Source: Chamaesiphon minutus PCC 6605 (lineage in GTDB: Bacteria; Cyanobacteriota; Cyanobacteriia; Cyanobacteriales; Chamaesiphonaceae). Taken from it: a stretch of DNA of 64,000 nucleotides. The stretch's first letter is position 1. Each line of letters opens with the position of its first letter. The translations under genes were made by a program, and so were the position numbers. The notes beneath the pieces were generated by a model, which did not search any database, was not told where the DNA came from, and saw nothing but the letters and a program-made list of their open reading frames with translations. Positions 26,661 to 35,446 of the stretch are shown one piece after another. Where the stretch lies: positions 434,001 to 498,000 of the forward strand of contig NC_019697.1 in NCBI RefSeq assembly GCF_000317145.1, read 5' to 3'.

Positions 26661-27755
26661 ATGCAAAAATATCTAAAATCTAGTGAAATAATCGATTGGC
26701 AACATCCAGACATTTTAGCACTAGCCCATCAAATTGCCTCCACACATCAAACCACCCCAGAGATTGCCAAAGCTTGTTTTGAATGGGTGCGCGATGAAAT
26801 TCATCACAGTCACGACTACCAGATGAACCCCGTCACCTGTCGCGCCTCCGACGTCCTCAAATATAGAACGGGATATTGCTTTGCCAAAAGTCATCTCCTT
26901 GCGGCATTACTCCGCGCCAATAATATTCCGGCTGGCTTGTGCTATCAAAGATTGAGTATTGACGATCTAGGCGCACCTTATACTTTACACGGTTTAAATG
27001 CTATTTGCTTACCACAAATTGGTTGGTATCGCGTCGATTCGCGTGGCAATCGCGAGGGGGTTAATGCTCGATTTACTCCACCACAAGAGCAACTAGCTTA
27101 TGAGATTAGACTGCCGCAAGAAGCTGATTTTGGTAATATTTTTTCAGAACCGCTACCAATAGTTATCGAAGTTCTTCAGACCTCGCGATCGTGGGATGAA
27201 GTTTTACATTCTTTGCCAGATGTATCTCTAGAAATATGGCAGCAACATCAACTAATTTTACAAATAGCAGACTATAATATTCGCACTTTAACTAACCAAG
27301 ATGAGTCAATTTTGTGGACGATGCTGATGTATGCCGCACACGAATCATCGGTAGATACCGTGCGTGAAAATCCCGCTCTCGATCGATATGTCAAAGATTG
27401 GGGTAAAAGTGGCGATTTTGGATTGGTAGCGATCGATAATACACACGCGCTAGGTGCTGCTTGGTTGCGATTATTTCCTAGCAACAATCGCGGATTTGGT
27501 TATGTCGATGAGGGGATTCCAGAATTAGCAATAGCTGTATTGCCCGAACATCGAGGCAAAGGAATTGGTACTAAATTATTAATACAAACGATCGAATTAG
27601 CCAGCAGTCTCTATCCTGCGATTTCTTTGAGCGTTCGAGCCAATAACCCAGTTATTAATTTATACCAGCGTGCGGGTTTTGTGAAAGTCGATGGTAGCGA
27701 AATTCTCAATCGCACTGGTATATCGTCATTCAATATGATTTATCGCTACGACTAA
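26661..27755 (+). CDS. Transglutaminase-like domain fused to GNAT acetyltransferase
   Basis: A 364-residue two-domain protein. The N-terminal half (about 20-190) is a transglutaminase-like thiol domain with Cys in YRTGYCFAKSHLLAALLR, His in LHGLNAI and Asp in YRVDSRGN, the usual Cys-His-Asp triad. The C-terminal half (about 215-364) is a GNAT domain with AIAVLPEHRGKGIGTKLL (acetyl-CoA loop RGxGxG) and SVRANNPVINLYQRAGF. ATG 26661 is preferred; an upstream TTG at 26622 adds 13 residues. It is divergent from the PARG-like gene, sharing a 55-bp promoter gap. The biochemical link between the two activities is unknown. Confidence 0.85.
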   Translation: MQKYLKSSEIIDWQHPDILALAHQIASTHQTTPEIAKACFEWVRDEIHHSHDYQMNPVTCRASDVLKYRTGYCFAKSHLLAALLRANNIPAGLCYQRLSIDDLGAPYTLHGLNAICLPQIGWYRVDSRGNREGVNARFTPPQEQLAYEIRLPQEADFGNIFSEPLPIVIEVLQTSRSWDEVLHSLPDVSLEIWQQHQLILQIADYNIRTLTNQDESILWTMLMYAAHESSVDTVRENPALDRYVKDWGKSGDFGLVAIDNTHALGAAWLRLFPSNNRGFGYVDEGIPELAIAVLPEHRGKGIGTKLLIQTIELASSLYPAISLSVRANNPVINLYQRAGFVKVDGSEILNRTGISSFNMIYRYD

Positions 27756-27905
27756 CAGCGCAACTTTGCGTCATAGGTATCGCTTCGAGGGTAAAAAATC
27801 GGTAAACCTCGATCGCTGCTATGTGAAGACTGTTACCAAAGATCCTACTACCACGCCCTATTCCTGCTAAAATCGATCGTAAATACAGCAGTAACTTGAG
27901 TGCAA

Positions 27906-28868
27906 ATGCGTATCCTGGCTCTTGTCCCTGGTGGAATTGGCGACCAAATCCTTTTCTTCCCCACAATCGATAATCTCAAAGGACGTTACCCAGACGCAGA
28001 AATTGATGTCGTCGTCGAACCTCGATCGACTTCCGCATACCGTGTTTCCAAGTCTGTCCATAAAGTTATTCCCTTCGATTTCAAAGATGTTAATGGCCCC
28101 GCTGACTGGGGCAATCTTTTGGGTATCATCCGCGATAGCGAGTACGATGTCGCCATGTCTTTGGGGCGACGGTTTGGTGTCGGCTTGCTCCTGTGGTTGA
28201 CAGGCATTCCCGTCCGTATTGGTTTTGATGTTGGTGCGAGTAAATTATTTCTTTCCAATCCAGTCTCGCTAAATCTCAACCAATATGCGGCGCAGATGTT
28301 TCACGATCTGGTTAGAGGTTTGAATATAACCGACCCTTGTCCGGCTGTGGGCATCAATGTTCCTAAAGCGGATATCGACTGGGCAGAAGCCGAACAGCAA
28401 CGACTGGGGATAAAAGAGAGTGGTTACGTGCTGATTCATGGGGGCGAAAATAAGCCGGATCGCACTCTGGGTGTAGATCGCATTTATCCCGTCAAACAGT
28501 GGCAACAGATTGTCAAAGACTTGCAAACTCGGCAACCCAATATCCCCGTCGCAGTTATCGAAGGCCCCGATGATGGCGAGTTTATCGAAGCACTATTAAC
28601 ACTTTGTCCGGCTCTAAAAGTAATTAGCCCCCCAGATATCGGCAAACTCGCAGCCACGATCGCAGGTGCCAATCTGATGTTATGTACCAATAGCGGCCCG
28701 ATGCACCTAGCCGTAGCCGTTGGTACGTATACGATCGCCCTATTTGGCCCATCCGACCCAGCCAAATTATTACCCGAAAATGGTCGATCGATCGCGATCA
28801 AATCCCGCACAGGAAAGCTCGCCGATATTCCGCCATCAGATATTCTGGAGAAGATTTGGAAGGGATAG
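27906..28868 (+). CDS. Glycosyltransferase family 9 (heptosyltransferase-like)
   Basis: A 320-residue GT9 (ADP-heptose:LPS heptosyltransferase-type) protein with a two-Rossmann layout: N-terminal ILALVPGGIGDQILFFPTI and C-terminal CTNSGPMHLAVAVGTYTIALFGPSDP, the family's nucleotide-sugar site. It likely acts on lipopolysaccharide or another surface glycan at the inner membrane face. ATG 27906 is chosen; the GTG two codons earlier is an alternative. A strong hairpin shared with the convergent perR gene follows. Confidence 0.9.
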   Translation: MRILALVPGGIGDQILFFPTIDNLKGRYPDAEIDVVVEPRSTSAYRVSKSVHKVIPFDFKDVNGPADWGNLLGIIRDSEYDVAMSLGRRFGVGLLLWLTGIPVRIGFDVGASKLFLSNPVSLNLNQYAAQMFHDLVRGLNITDPCPAVGINVPKADIDWAEAEQQRLGIKESGYVLIHGGENKPDRTLGVDRIYPVKQWQQIVKDLQTRQPNIPVAVIEGPDDGEFIEALLTLCPALKVISPPDIGKLAATIAGANLMLCTNSGPMHLAVAVGTYTIALFGPSDPAKLLPENGRSIAIKSRTGKLADIPPSDILEKIWKG

Positions 28869-28946
28869 GTTTGAGTTGAAATGTCAGGGTTAAGTCTTGG
28901 TGACGATCGTTTATTAAATCGATAACACTATTTTTTTGGGAAGAGA

Positions 28947-28985
28947 TAAAAATAGATGGTGGGCACTGCCCACCATCTATTTTTA
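28947..28985. terminator. Bidirectional terminator built on the GTGGGCACTGCCCAC palindrome
   Basis: TAAAAATAGATGGTGGGC pairs with its complement around a tiny loop. The long stem has A-tract and T-tract ends, so it works in both directions. It lies between convergent GT9 and perR genes and contains copy 3 of the dispersed palindrome. Confidence 0.85.
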
Positions 28986-28995
28986 GAGCAGGGCA

Positions 28996-29427
28996 CTACT
29001 CACTATCTGCTTGACTACATCGATCGCAATATCCGCGCACGGTAATTTCGTATGTCTGCGCCTTAAGACCCGCTCGGAGTCGATCGAATTTTACTACAGG
29101 CAGCTCATCCCAGCCGATATCCTCGATCGTGCCACATTGTTGACAGTGGAAATGATGGTGCGGTCCGACGATCGCATCGTAGCGCGATACGCCAGCTTCG
29201 AGCAATACTTCGCGGATCAATCCTGCCGCGCGCAAAGCTTGCAAGGAGCTATAAATCGTCGCTTGCGAAGAGACAGGGCAATATTGATTTAAATCCACCA
29301 GCAGTTGTTCGACTGTGGGATGATCGTTACGTGAGAGGAGATTGGCATACACGGCGAATCGTTGCGGTGTGACCCGCAAGCCTTTAGCTTTGAGTGTTTG
29401 GACGATCGCGTCTGTTGATTGGCTCAT
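28996..29427 (-). CDS. perR: Fur-family regulator, PerR type
   Basis: A 143-residue Fur-family repressor: winged-helix TPQRFAVYANLLSR and SQATIYSSLQALRAAGLI, then the metal-sensing part with HHHFHC and two CxxC motifs for structural zinc (CQQCG and CDRC). PerR proteins repress peroxide-defence genes until oxidation of a histidine ligand releases DNA. Assignment to PerR rests on the divergent peroxiredoxin gene, the same arrangement as Synechocystis slr1738/sll1621 (established), and on a PerR-box-like site between them. Confidence 0.88.
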   Translation of the reverse strand: MSQSTDAIVQTLKAKGLRVTPQRFAVYANLLSRNDHPTVEQLLVDLNQYCPVSSQATIYSSLQALRAAGLIREVLLEAGVSRYDAIVGPHHHFHCQQCGTIEDIGWDELPVVKFDRLRAGLKAQTYEITVRGYCDRCSQADSE

Positions 29428-29570
29428 TGCGGGGGAACTAGGGACTAGAAACTAGTGGCTAGTAGAGAGGTACTGTTACCACCAATTATAATCCCGAATT
29501 TCCCAGAACGCTCGTTAAATTTTAAATATTCTTAATTAAGTTTAATTATGACTCTTGACTTATTCCTAAA

Positions 29571-29585
29571 TTAGAATTATTCTGA
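29571..29585. promoter_or_regulatory. PerR-box-like 7-1-7 palindrome
   Basis: TTAGAATTATTCTGA is an inverted repeat with one mismatch between arms and matches the PerR consensus TTATAATNATTATAA at 11 of 14 informative positions. It lies 84 bp upstream of the peroxiredoxin start and 143 bp upstream of perR, suited to repress both. Confidence 0.6.
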
Positions 29586-29669
29586 GATATGTGAGCTTAG
29601 ATCGCTCGGTGGCCAGTTGTCGCGAACGACTTTGCGCTGAAAATATTTAATTAAATTTAGGAGTAAATC

Positions 29670-30209
29670 ATGGCTGTAGTCAATCAACAAGTGCCCAACG
29701 TTGTATTTAAGACTCGCGTGCGCGACGAGTCGGTCGAAGGGCCAAACCCCTACAAATGGCAGGACACGACTACACAAGATATCTTCGCAGGTAAAAGAGT
29801 AGTTGTCTTCTCCCTCCCTGGTGCCTTTACCCCTACCTGCTCTACTAGCCACCTCCCTGGTTACGATGCCGCATACGACGAAATCAAATCATTGGGTATT
29901 GACGAAATCTACTGTGTATCCGTCAATGATGCTTTTGTGATGTTCCAATGGGGTAAAAACATGGAAGTGAAAAACGTCAAGCTATTACCCGACGGGAATG
30001 GTGAATTCAGCCGTAAAATCGGGATGTTGGTCGAAAAATCCAACTTGGGTTTTGGAATGCGGTCTTGGCGTTACTCGATGGTCGTCAATGACGGCAAAGT
30101 CGAGCAAGCATTCATCGAACCTGGTTACAGTGACAACTGTGAAACCGATCCTTTTGAAGTTTCCGATGTCAATACGATGCTAAATTATTTGAAAAGCGTC
30201 AAAGGTTAG
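29670..30209 (+). CDS. Type II (Prx5-like) peroxiredoxin
   Basis: A 179-residue thiol peroxidase of the PrxII group, reducing H2O2 and alkyl hydroperoxides in the cytoplasm. The peroxidatic Cys is in PGAFTPTCSTSHLPGY (about residue 54). VNDAFVMFQW and LLPDGNGEFSR are family motifs. It is divergently arranged with perR and followed by glutathione reductase, so glutathione/glutaredoxin recycling is a plausible electron route. A ribosome site (AGGAG) precedes the ATG. Confidence 0.95.
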   Translation: MAVVNQQVPNVVFKTRVRDESVEGPNPYKWQDTTTQDIFAGKRVVVFSLPGAFTPTCSTSHLPGYDAAYDEIKSLGIDEIYCVSVNDAFVMFQWGKNMEVKNVKLLPDGNGEFSRKIGMLVEKSNLGFGMRSWRYSMVVNDGKVEQAFIEPGYSDNCETDPFEVSDVNTMLNYLKSVKG

Positions 30210-30215
30210 TTACTG

Positions 30216-30240
30216 GGGGTTGGTTGAGACTAACCAACCT
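30216..30240 (+). terminator. Hairpin after peroxiredoxin
   Basis: GGTTGGT pairs with ACCAACC around a TGAGACTA loop shortly after the stop codon; the following T-run is short, so termination may be partial. Confidence 0.5.
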
Positions 30241-30478
30241 CTATTTAAACCAGTCATGCAGCAATAAGTTTATCCCATCCCAGTTTCCTCTTCTAGACTC
30301 TAAGAACGAGGTAAATTGGTGATGGGTAATCCCATCGGATTTACTATCAGTCTCAACTAGCCAGTAAGCGTTAAATTAAATAATAGCTATCGAATATCTC
30401 GATCTTGAGTCAACCTGGATCGATTACACCACAGATTCGCTACATTTCCAAATTTTGGGCAAGAAGGACATACAAGAC

Positions 30479-31828
30479 ATGAGTTATGATTTTGACCTAT
30501 TCGTAATTGGTGGCGGCTCTGGCGGGATTGCTACAGCACGTCGTGCAGCAGAATATGGTGCCAAGGTAGGTGTTGCTGAGTATAGTAAGCTCGGTGGTAC
30601 CTGCGTCAATCGTGGCTGTATTCCCAAGAAGCTGATGGTGTACGCTTCGCACTTTCCAGAATTATTCACCGATGCCGAAGGTTATGGTTGGAGTGCAGTT
30701 AACAGTCAGCTAGACTGGCCGAAAATGATTGCCTCGATCGATAATGAGTTACTCCGGCTCAATGGGATTTATCAAACGATGCTGGATAAATCCAAAGTAG
30801 AAGTTATTCCCGCACGCGCGAAGTTTATCGACAATCATACGCTGCAAGTAGGCGAGCGCACCGTTACCGCCGATAAGATTTTGATTGCTGTTGGCGGATA
30901 TCCGTTTCGTCCAGAAATTCCAGGGATCGAACACGCGCTGATCTCCGACGAGATGTTTTATTTACCCACCCAACCCAAGAAAATCGTGATTCTGGGTGCT
31001 GGTTATATCGGCTGTGAGTTTGCTTGCATTATGAACGGATTGGGTACCGAAGTTACCCAGATTATTCGCCCCGAGCTGATTTTACGGAGTTTCGATAGCG
31101 ACATTCGATCGGCAGTCCAAGAAGGCATGATCCGTCATGGCGTGAATATTATCAATAACGCCCAAGATCTATCGATCGAAAAAACCGATAATGGCGTGAG
31201 CGTCACTGTTATCACCAAAGATGGCAAACAGACAGTTTTAGCCGATGCCATCAGTTTAGCTGCTTTAGGACGCAAGCCGAATACCGCTAACTTAGGGCTA
31301 GAAAATGTCAACGTCAAAACCCATGAAGGAGCAATCTTGGTCGATGCAAGCAGCCAGACGAATGTAGAAAATATCTACGCCGTGGGCGACTGTACCGATG
31401 AGATCCAGCTTACACCCGTAGCTGTCAACGAAGGTCGTGCATTTGCCGATACGGTATTTGGCAACAAACCCCGCGTCATGAACTATGCCGATATTCCGAC
31501 AGCCGTATTCACCACTCCCGAAGCAGCCACCGTCGGTTTAACCGAAGAAGAAGCGCGAGAAATGCACGGCGATAACATCAAAATCTACCGGAGTAATTTC
31601 CGTCCGATGTACTATGTCCTACCAAATAAACAGGATCGCACCCTGATGAAACTGGTAGTAGATAGCAAAACCGATCGCATTCTCGGCGCACACATGGTTG
31701 GCGATCACGCCGCAGAAATCATTCAAGGCGTAGCTATCGCCGTCAAAATGGGCGCGAAGAAAGCCGATTTTGATGCCACCGTAGGCATCCACCCCAGCTC
31801 CGCTGAAGAATTTGTCACCATGCGCTAG
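30479..31828 (+). CDS. gor: Glutathione-disulfide reductase
   Basis: A 449-residue FAD/NADPH disulfide oxidoreductase. FAD site VIGGGSGGIATARRAA; redox disulfide GGTCVNRGCIPKK; NADPH site ILGAGYIGCEFA; second FAD motif IYAVGDCTD; and C-terminal active-site base His in GIHPSSAEEFVTM, typical of glutathione reductases. ATG 30479 has AAGGA 10 nt upstream; a longer frame from 30455 is less likely. It restores reduced glutathione and follows the peroxiredoxin gene by 269 bp, with a hairpin between. Confidence 0.95.
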   Translation: MSYDFDLFVIGGGSGGIATARRAAEYGAKVGVAEYSKLGGTCVNRGCIPKKLMVYASHFPELFTDAEGYGWSAVNSQLDWPKMIASIDNELLRLNGIYQTMLDKSKVEVIPARAKFIDNHTLQVGERTVTADKILIAVGGYPFRPEIPGIEHALISDEMFYLPTQPKKIVILGAGYIGCEFACIMNGLGTEVTQIIRPELILRSFDSDIRSAVQEGMIRHGVNIINNAQDLSIEKTDNGVSVTVITKDGKQTVLADAISLAALGRKPNTANLGLENVNVKTHEGAILVDASSQTNVENIYAVGDCTDEIQLTPVAVNEGRAFADTVFGNKPRVMNYADIPTAVFTTPEAATVGLTEEEAREMHGDNIKIYRSNFRPMYYVLPNKQDRTLMKLVVDSKTDRILGAHMVGDHAAEIIQGVAIAVKMGAKKADFDATVGIHPSSAEEFVTMR

Positions 31829-32097
31829 GTAGCCCATTTCTAGAGAGCAGTGCCTCATCCTTGCTTTCTAGAAACCAAGCAACTCAAAGAGAATCGATCG
31901 GTTAAACTAAATTCGGGATCGGCTGCTGGGATGTTGCAGGAGCTAAGGATGATTTTTCATCATTATAAATATAGATTTTATATCCAAAACTAATGTTATC
32001 TATCAAAAGGTAGACACTCGATCGCGTAGTGGCTTGATAACATAATAGCAGCTCAAAAGTAACATAAATAGAGCTAAATATTAGCGAGGACAATCTC

Positions 32098-32472
32098 ATG
32101 ATCGAACGTGGTTCTAAAGTTCGGATACTCAGACAGGAATCTTACTGGTATCGCGAAGAAGGTATCGTGGCTGCCATGGACAAAAGTGGAATTAAATATC
32201 CAGTAATCGTCCGGTTTGAAAAAGTTAACTATGCAGGCGTCAACACCAATAACTTTGGATTGCACGAGCTACAAGAAACCGCCGCACCCAGCAAAAAAAC
32301 TCTCTCAACTGCTGCATCTGGCGGCAAACAAACCACGATCGAGCCAGCCACCCGCCGCACTGGTTCTGGTAACATGAAAGGAAATGTCAGCCCCGGAGCC
32401 GAACCAGAAGCACCATCCGTAGACGATCCCTACGTTGAAGGTTCGCCCAACCAAGGCACAGAAGCGCGCTAA
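32098..32472 (+). CDS. psaE: Photosystem I subunit IV (PsaE) with a long C-terminal tail
   Basis: Residues 1-60 are a full PsaE SH3-like barrel ([37 protein letters not shown]), the stromal PSI subunit that helps dock ferredoxin and supports cyclic electron flow. Normal cyanobacterial PsaE is about 65-76 residues; this one continues to 124 with a Ser/Thr/Pro/Gly/Glu-rich, probably disordered tail. The tail is in frame with no break, and a strong terminator follows only after its stop, so it looks genuine. GCGAGGA precedes the ATG. Confidence 0.95.
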   Translation: MIERGSKVRILRQESYWYREEGIVAAMDKSGIKYPVIVRFEKVNYAGVNTNNFGLHELQETAAPSKKTLSTAASGGKQTTIEPATRRTGSGNMKGNVSPGAEPEAPSVDDPYVEGSPNQGTEAR

Positions 32473-32491
32473 TAATATTATTAAAATTTTG

Positions 32492-32534
32492 AAAATAGGT
32501 AGGGGAAATCGTGTGATTTCCCCTACCTATTTTT
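32492..32534 (+). terminator. Strong intrinsic terminator after psaE
   Basis: AAAATAGGTAGGGGAAATC pairs perfectly with its complement around GTGT, ending in TTTTT, 20 bp after the psaE stop. Confidence 0.95.
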
Positions 32535-32641
32535 GCACGTCTCTACCTAAAGATAGATTTGATAGTCTGTCTTTAGAAGCTGTGAGTTATGAGAGCAAAT
32601 TAGATATGATAACCCTGTAGTAAAGATGAATTTTGCGAACA

Positions 32642-33268
32642 ATGGTTAACATAATTAAAGCACTAAAAAAAACAGTACTGTCTATTAAATTTAAGTCATT
32701 TATCAAAATGACACTAAGTTTATTCGCAGTCATGCTATTAATTACTACTACTGCCTGCGGCGGTAATCCCACAACTGAGGGCGAAAAAATGACCTCTGGT
32801 AGTGGCGTTCGTCCCAACCCAGCTAACCCAGGCCCAGGTAAAGTTACCGAACTATATAAGACGATCGAAAAGCCTGAAGGCGGCATGAATAACTATAGCG
32901 ATGTCGATCCCCGCATGGATACATCCGAAGCTGCTGCCAAAGCCGAACGTAATATCAAGCAATCTGACGAACTGCAAAAGAACGTTACTAATCCCTTCAA
33001 ACAACTTGGCAAACAATTAGACGGTCGCGGTATTCCCGAAAGAGTAGCCGATGGTGCTAAAGGTGTCACCCGTTCTGCCAAAGAAACCGCAGAAGACGTC
33101 GCCAAGGGTACCGAAAGAGGATACAACAATCTTAAAGGCAATACTAAAACATTTGCAGACGACCTCAGTTCCGGTGTAGATGAGCTGAAGCAAAACGCTA
33201 AAAATACAGGTAAAGATATCAAAGAGTCGGCCAACGATCTCAAAGATACCATTCGGAAAGCGAGCTAA
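32642..33268 (+). CDS. Predicted lipoprotein with LEA-like repetitive C-terminus
   Basis: The N-terminus is basic and then hydrophobic (MTLSLFAVMLLITTTACGG) with a lipobox TTAC, so it is likely lipidated at Cys39. The mature part (about 170 aa) is very hydrophilic, Lys/Asn/Asp/Thr-rich, with amphipathic repeats such as GVTRSAKETAEDVAKGT and ELKQNAKNTGKDIKESAND, resembling LEA-like or coiled helical proteins. I do not recognise a named function. ATG 32642 is chosen; ATG 32708 would also give a lipoprotein signal. It follows psaE but is separated from it by a terminator. Confidence 0.75.
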   Translation: MVNIIKALKKTVLSIKFKSFIKMTLSLFAVMLLITTTACGGNPTTEGEKMTSGSGVRPNPANPGPGKVTELYKTIEKPEGGMNNYSDVDPRMDTSEAAAKAERNIKQSDELQKNVTNPFKQLGKQLDGRGIPERVADGAKGVTRSAKETAEDVAKGTERGYNNLKGNTKTFADDLSSGVDELKQNAKNTGKDIKESANDLKDTIRKAS

Positions 33269-33293
33269 TCAACTGAATATTTCATCAAAAAAC

Positions 33294-34475
33294 ATGATTA
33301 TTCAATCTGTTGATGTTAGCGATTTCCACACATCTTTAACTAGCGTCCCACCGCTAGCTAAATGTGAGGTTAGCGTCATCATCCCAGTCAAAGACGAAGC
33401 ACAAACACTTCGAGAAACACTCTTAGCACTCGCTCACCAGACCGATACCCAGGGCAAACCTTTAGATCCAAACCGTTACGAGCTGATTATTTTAGCGAAT
33501 AACTGTGCTGATGATTCAGCAGCGATCGCCCGGAAGTTTGCCCTAGAACATCCTCAGCTACCCATCCATGTCGCCGAGATGACATTGCCACCAGAGCACG
33601 CCTATATTGGCTATGTGCGCAAACTGTTGATGGATGAAGCGTATCGCCGTTTGATGAGTTTAGGGCGTCAGCGTGGCATTATTGCCTCCACTGATGGCGA
33701 TAGTAGGGTCGCTCCAACGTGGATTGCCGCCACCATCGACGAGATTAATGCGGGTGTAGATGCTGTTGGCGGTCGCATTCTCACCGATCGCCGTAGCCGT
33801 CACAACCTCTCACGACAAGCTCGGACTTACTTTTTGCAAGAAGTCGGCTATCGATCGCTAGTGGCGCAGATGGAGTATCATCTCGATCCTGACCCCTACG
33901 ATCCCTTGCCGCGACATTACCAACATTATGGTGCGAGTCTGGCTGTTACCGCCGAAATGTATGCCAAAGCTGGCGGTATTCCTCCGGTACGCACGCCGGA
34001 AGATGAAGCCTTTTATCAGTCCCTGCTCCGCGTCAACGCTCGGTTTAGGCACAGTCCTCGCGTGCAGGTAATTACCTCTGCTAGAGCATCCGGACGATCG
34101 CCAGTCGGATTAGCCAACCAGTTGAGCAAATGGACTCAAATGTCCGTCGATACCTCATTTAAAGTCGAACCAGCAGAGGCGATCGCCTCCCGCTTTGGCT
34201 CGCGTCGCAAGTTACGCTCCATGTGGCATAAACTCTTGGATGGATATCAGGTTTCGGTTAAAGAATTAGAGCCGATTGCTAGCAAATTGGGCGTTTGTGC
34301 TGACTGGTTGCGGACAGAACTCGATCGATCGCAAACATTTGGCAGATTATTCGAGCAAGTCACCCAGTATCAACATCAAAATGCACCGATGCACTGGCAA
34401 CCGATCGATATTAAGACCGCAATTACCGAACTTCGCCAACGACTGGCACTCCTCAAAGATCGTGCTGTCGGCTAA
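33294..34475 (+). CDS. Glycosyltransferase family 2 protein
   Basis: A 393-residue GT-A fold protein: VSVIIPVKDEAQTLRETLLAL at the N-terminus, NNCADDS, then TDGDSRVAPTWI as the metal-binding Asp motif, and TPEDEAFYQ as the likely catalytic-base region. There is no membrane segment. The C-terminal 130 residues are helical and family-specific. It starts 25 nt after the lipoprotein gene on the same strand, so co-transcription is possible. Acceptor and sugar unknown. Confidence 0.85.
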   Translation: MIIQSVDVSDFHTSLTSVPPLAKCEVSVIIPVKDEAQTLRETLLALAHQTDTQGKPLDPNRYELIILANNCADDSAAIARKFALEHPQLPIHVAEMTLPPEHAYIGYVRKLLMDEAYRRLMSLGRQRGIIASTDGDSRVAPTWIAATIDEINAGVDAVGGRILTDRRSRHNLSRQARTYFLQEVGYRSLVAQMEYHLDPDPYDPLPRHYQHYGASLAVTAEMYAKAGGIPPVRTPEDEAFYQSLLRVNARFRHSPRVQVITSARASGRSPVGLANQLSKWTQMSVDTSFKVEPAEAIASRFGSRRKLRSMWHKLLDGYQVSVKELEPIASKLGVCADWLRTELDRSQTFGRLFEQVTQYQHQNAPMHWQPIDIKTAITELRQRLALLKDRAVG

Positions 34476-34512
34476 TTTTCACACCCACTCTGTCCTTTAT
34501 TCCTAACTGACA

Positions 34513-34734
34513 ATGTTTCTTCAAAATAAAAGCTCTGATACCATGGTCGAAATCAAAGATCTGGAAACTCTGTTCAATCCACTCAAAAATGAAGTCGAGG
34601 GCAGAATTCAAGAAGGTCAAGAAGAACAAGATCCTACACCCTTCCCCAAGCAGGATCTCATATTTGCATCGGGTGAAGAGTTACCACGTTGCTGGATCGA
34701 CCCCGACTATCGAACTTCTAACTCAGCCAACTAG
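34513..34734 (+). CDS. Small acidic hypothetical protein (73 aa)
   Basis: I do not recognise it. It is hydrophilic and acidic with a short amphipathic start (VEIKDLETLFNPLKNEVEGRI) and a Gln/Glu-rich middle. It follows the GT2 gene by 37 bp on the same strand. A second ATG at 34543 would give 63 residues. Composition is protein-like and unlike its shadow frames, but no homologue is known to me. Confidence 0.5.
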   Translation: MFLQNKSSDTMVEIKDLETLFNPLKNEVEGRIQEGQEEQDPTPFPKQDLIFASGEELPRCWIDPDYRTSNSAN

Positions 34735-34775
34735 AGCGATCCATACATTCGATCGACGGAAACTACCGAGCGGCT

Positions 34776-34819
34776 GCGGACGAAGATCCGACGATTGCAA
34801 TCGTCGGATCTTCGTCCGC
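34776..34819. repeat. Perfect 44-bp palindrome without loop
   Basis: Two 22-base arms (GCGGACGAAGATCCGACGAT and two more bases) are exact reverse complements with no spacer. It sits between the small acidic gene and the convergent VOC gene. No T-run follows, so it is not a standard terminator; a cruciform, protein site or inverted duplication is possible. Confidence 0.9.
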
Positions 34820-34917
34820 TCTAGTTTGAGCTAAAAATTTAAAGTATGACTTGTAAAGATGAGGAACTTGTGAGCAAACAAGCTAAACCCTTCAAAATCG
34901 GCCAATTTGCTTATCTA

Positions 34918-35352
34918 TCACATCGTTTCTGTATTGTTTTTGACAGAACTTTCACCAACATCCCAACCTGTATTTTCTAAAACCACCCGATAACCATCTG
35001 GATCTTCAAAAGTGACTCCATTTTTGTCCCAGTAAGGATTGTAAGACTTTACGGGCGCGTACCCGCTCTCTTGGAATCGATCGATCGCCTGTTGCCACTC
35101 TTGCGGATCTGGAATATAGAATACAAGCAGGTTATCTAGTGTGGGAGCGCGACCCACCACATGCCCCTGTTGGTGAACAAACTCCAGGTGATAAGCCAAT
35201 CCTGGCAACCCCACCATCACACCATCAAATCCCTGATGATTTTCAAATCGATCGAGAATTTGCAATCCTAGACTATGGGTGTAAAATTTGACAACTTCAT
35301 TTAGTCGATCGGTCGGTCGAGCGATCCGAATAATCTTGCCGACAAGCATCAT
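34918..35352 (-). CDS. VOC-superfamily (glyoxalase-like) protein
   Basis: A 144-residue protein of the vicinal-oxygen-chelate fold, with paired beta-alpha-beta-beta-beta modules: IIRIARPTDRLNEVVKFYTHSLGLQIL and, in the second half, GYAPVKSYNPYWDKNGVTFEDPDGYRVVLEN. The latter holds the usual metal Glu near the end (VVLE). Substrate unknown; such proteins include lyases, dioxygenases and resistance proteins. It is single-gene and convergent with the plus-strand genes to its left. Confidence 0.85.
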   Translation of the reverse strand: MMLVGKIIRIARPTDRLNEVVKFYTHSLGLQILDRFENHQGFDGVMVGLPGLAYHLEFVHQQGHVVGRAPTLDNLLVFYIPDPQEWQQAIDRFQESGYAPVKSYNPYWDKNGVTFEDPDGYRVVLENTGWDVGESSVKNNTETM

Positions 35353-35446
35353 AACTCCTCCAAAATTATCTAGATGGGGCGATCGCGTATTTAATTTTTT
35401 TCGATCGTGAAGCAGTCATCGATAGTTTAAATTTCTCTAAATTGGC

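Noticed and set aside
34776-34819. Perfect palindrome as an intrinsic terminator
   Set aside because: No T-run on either side; kept only as a palindrome.
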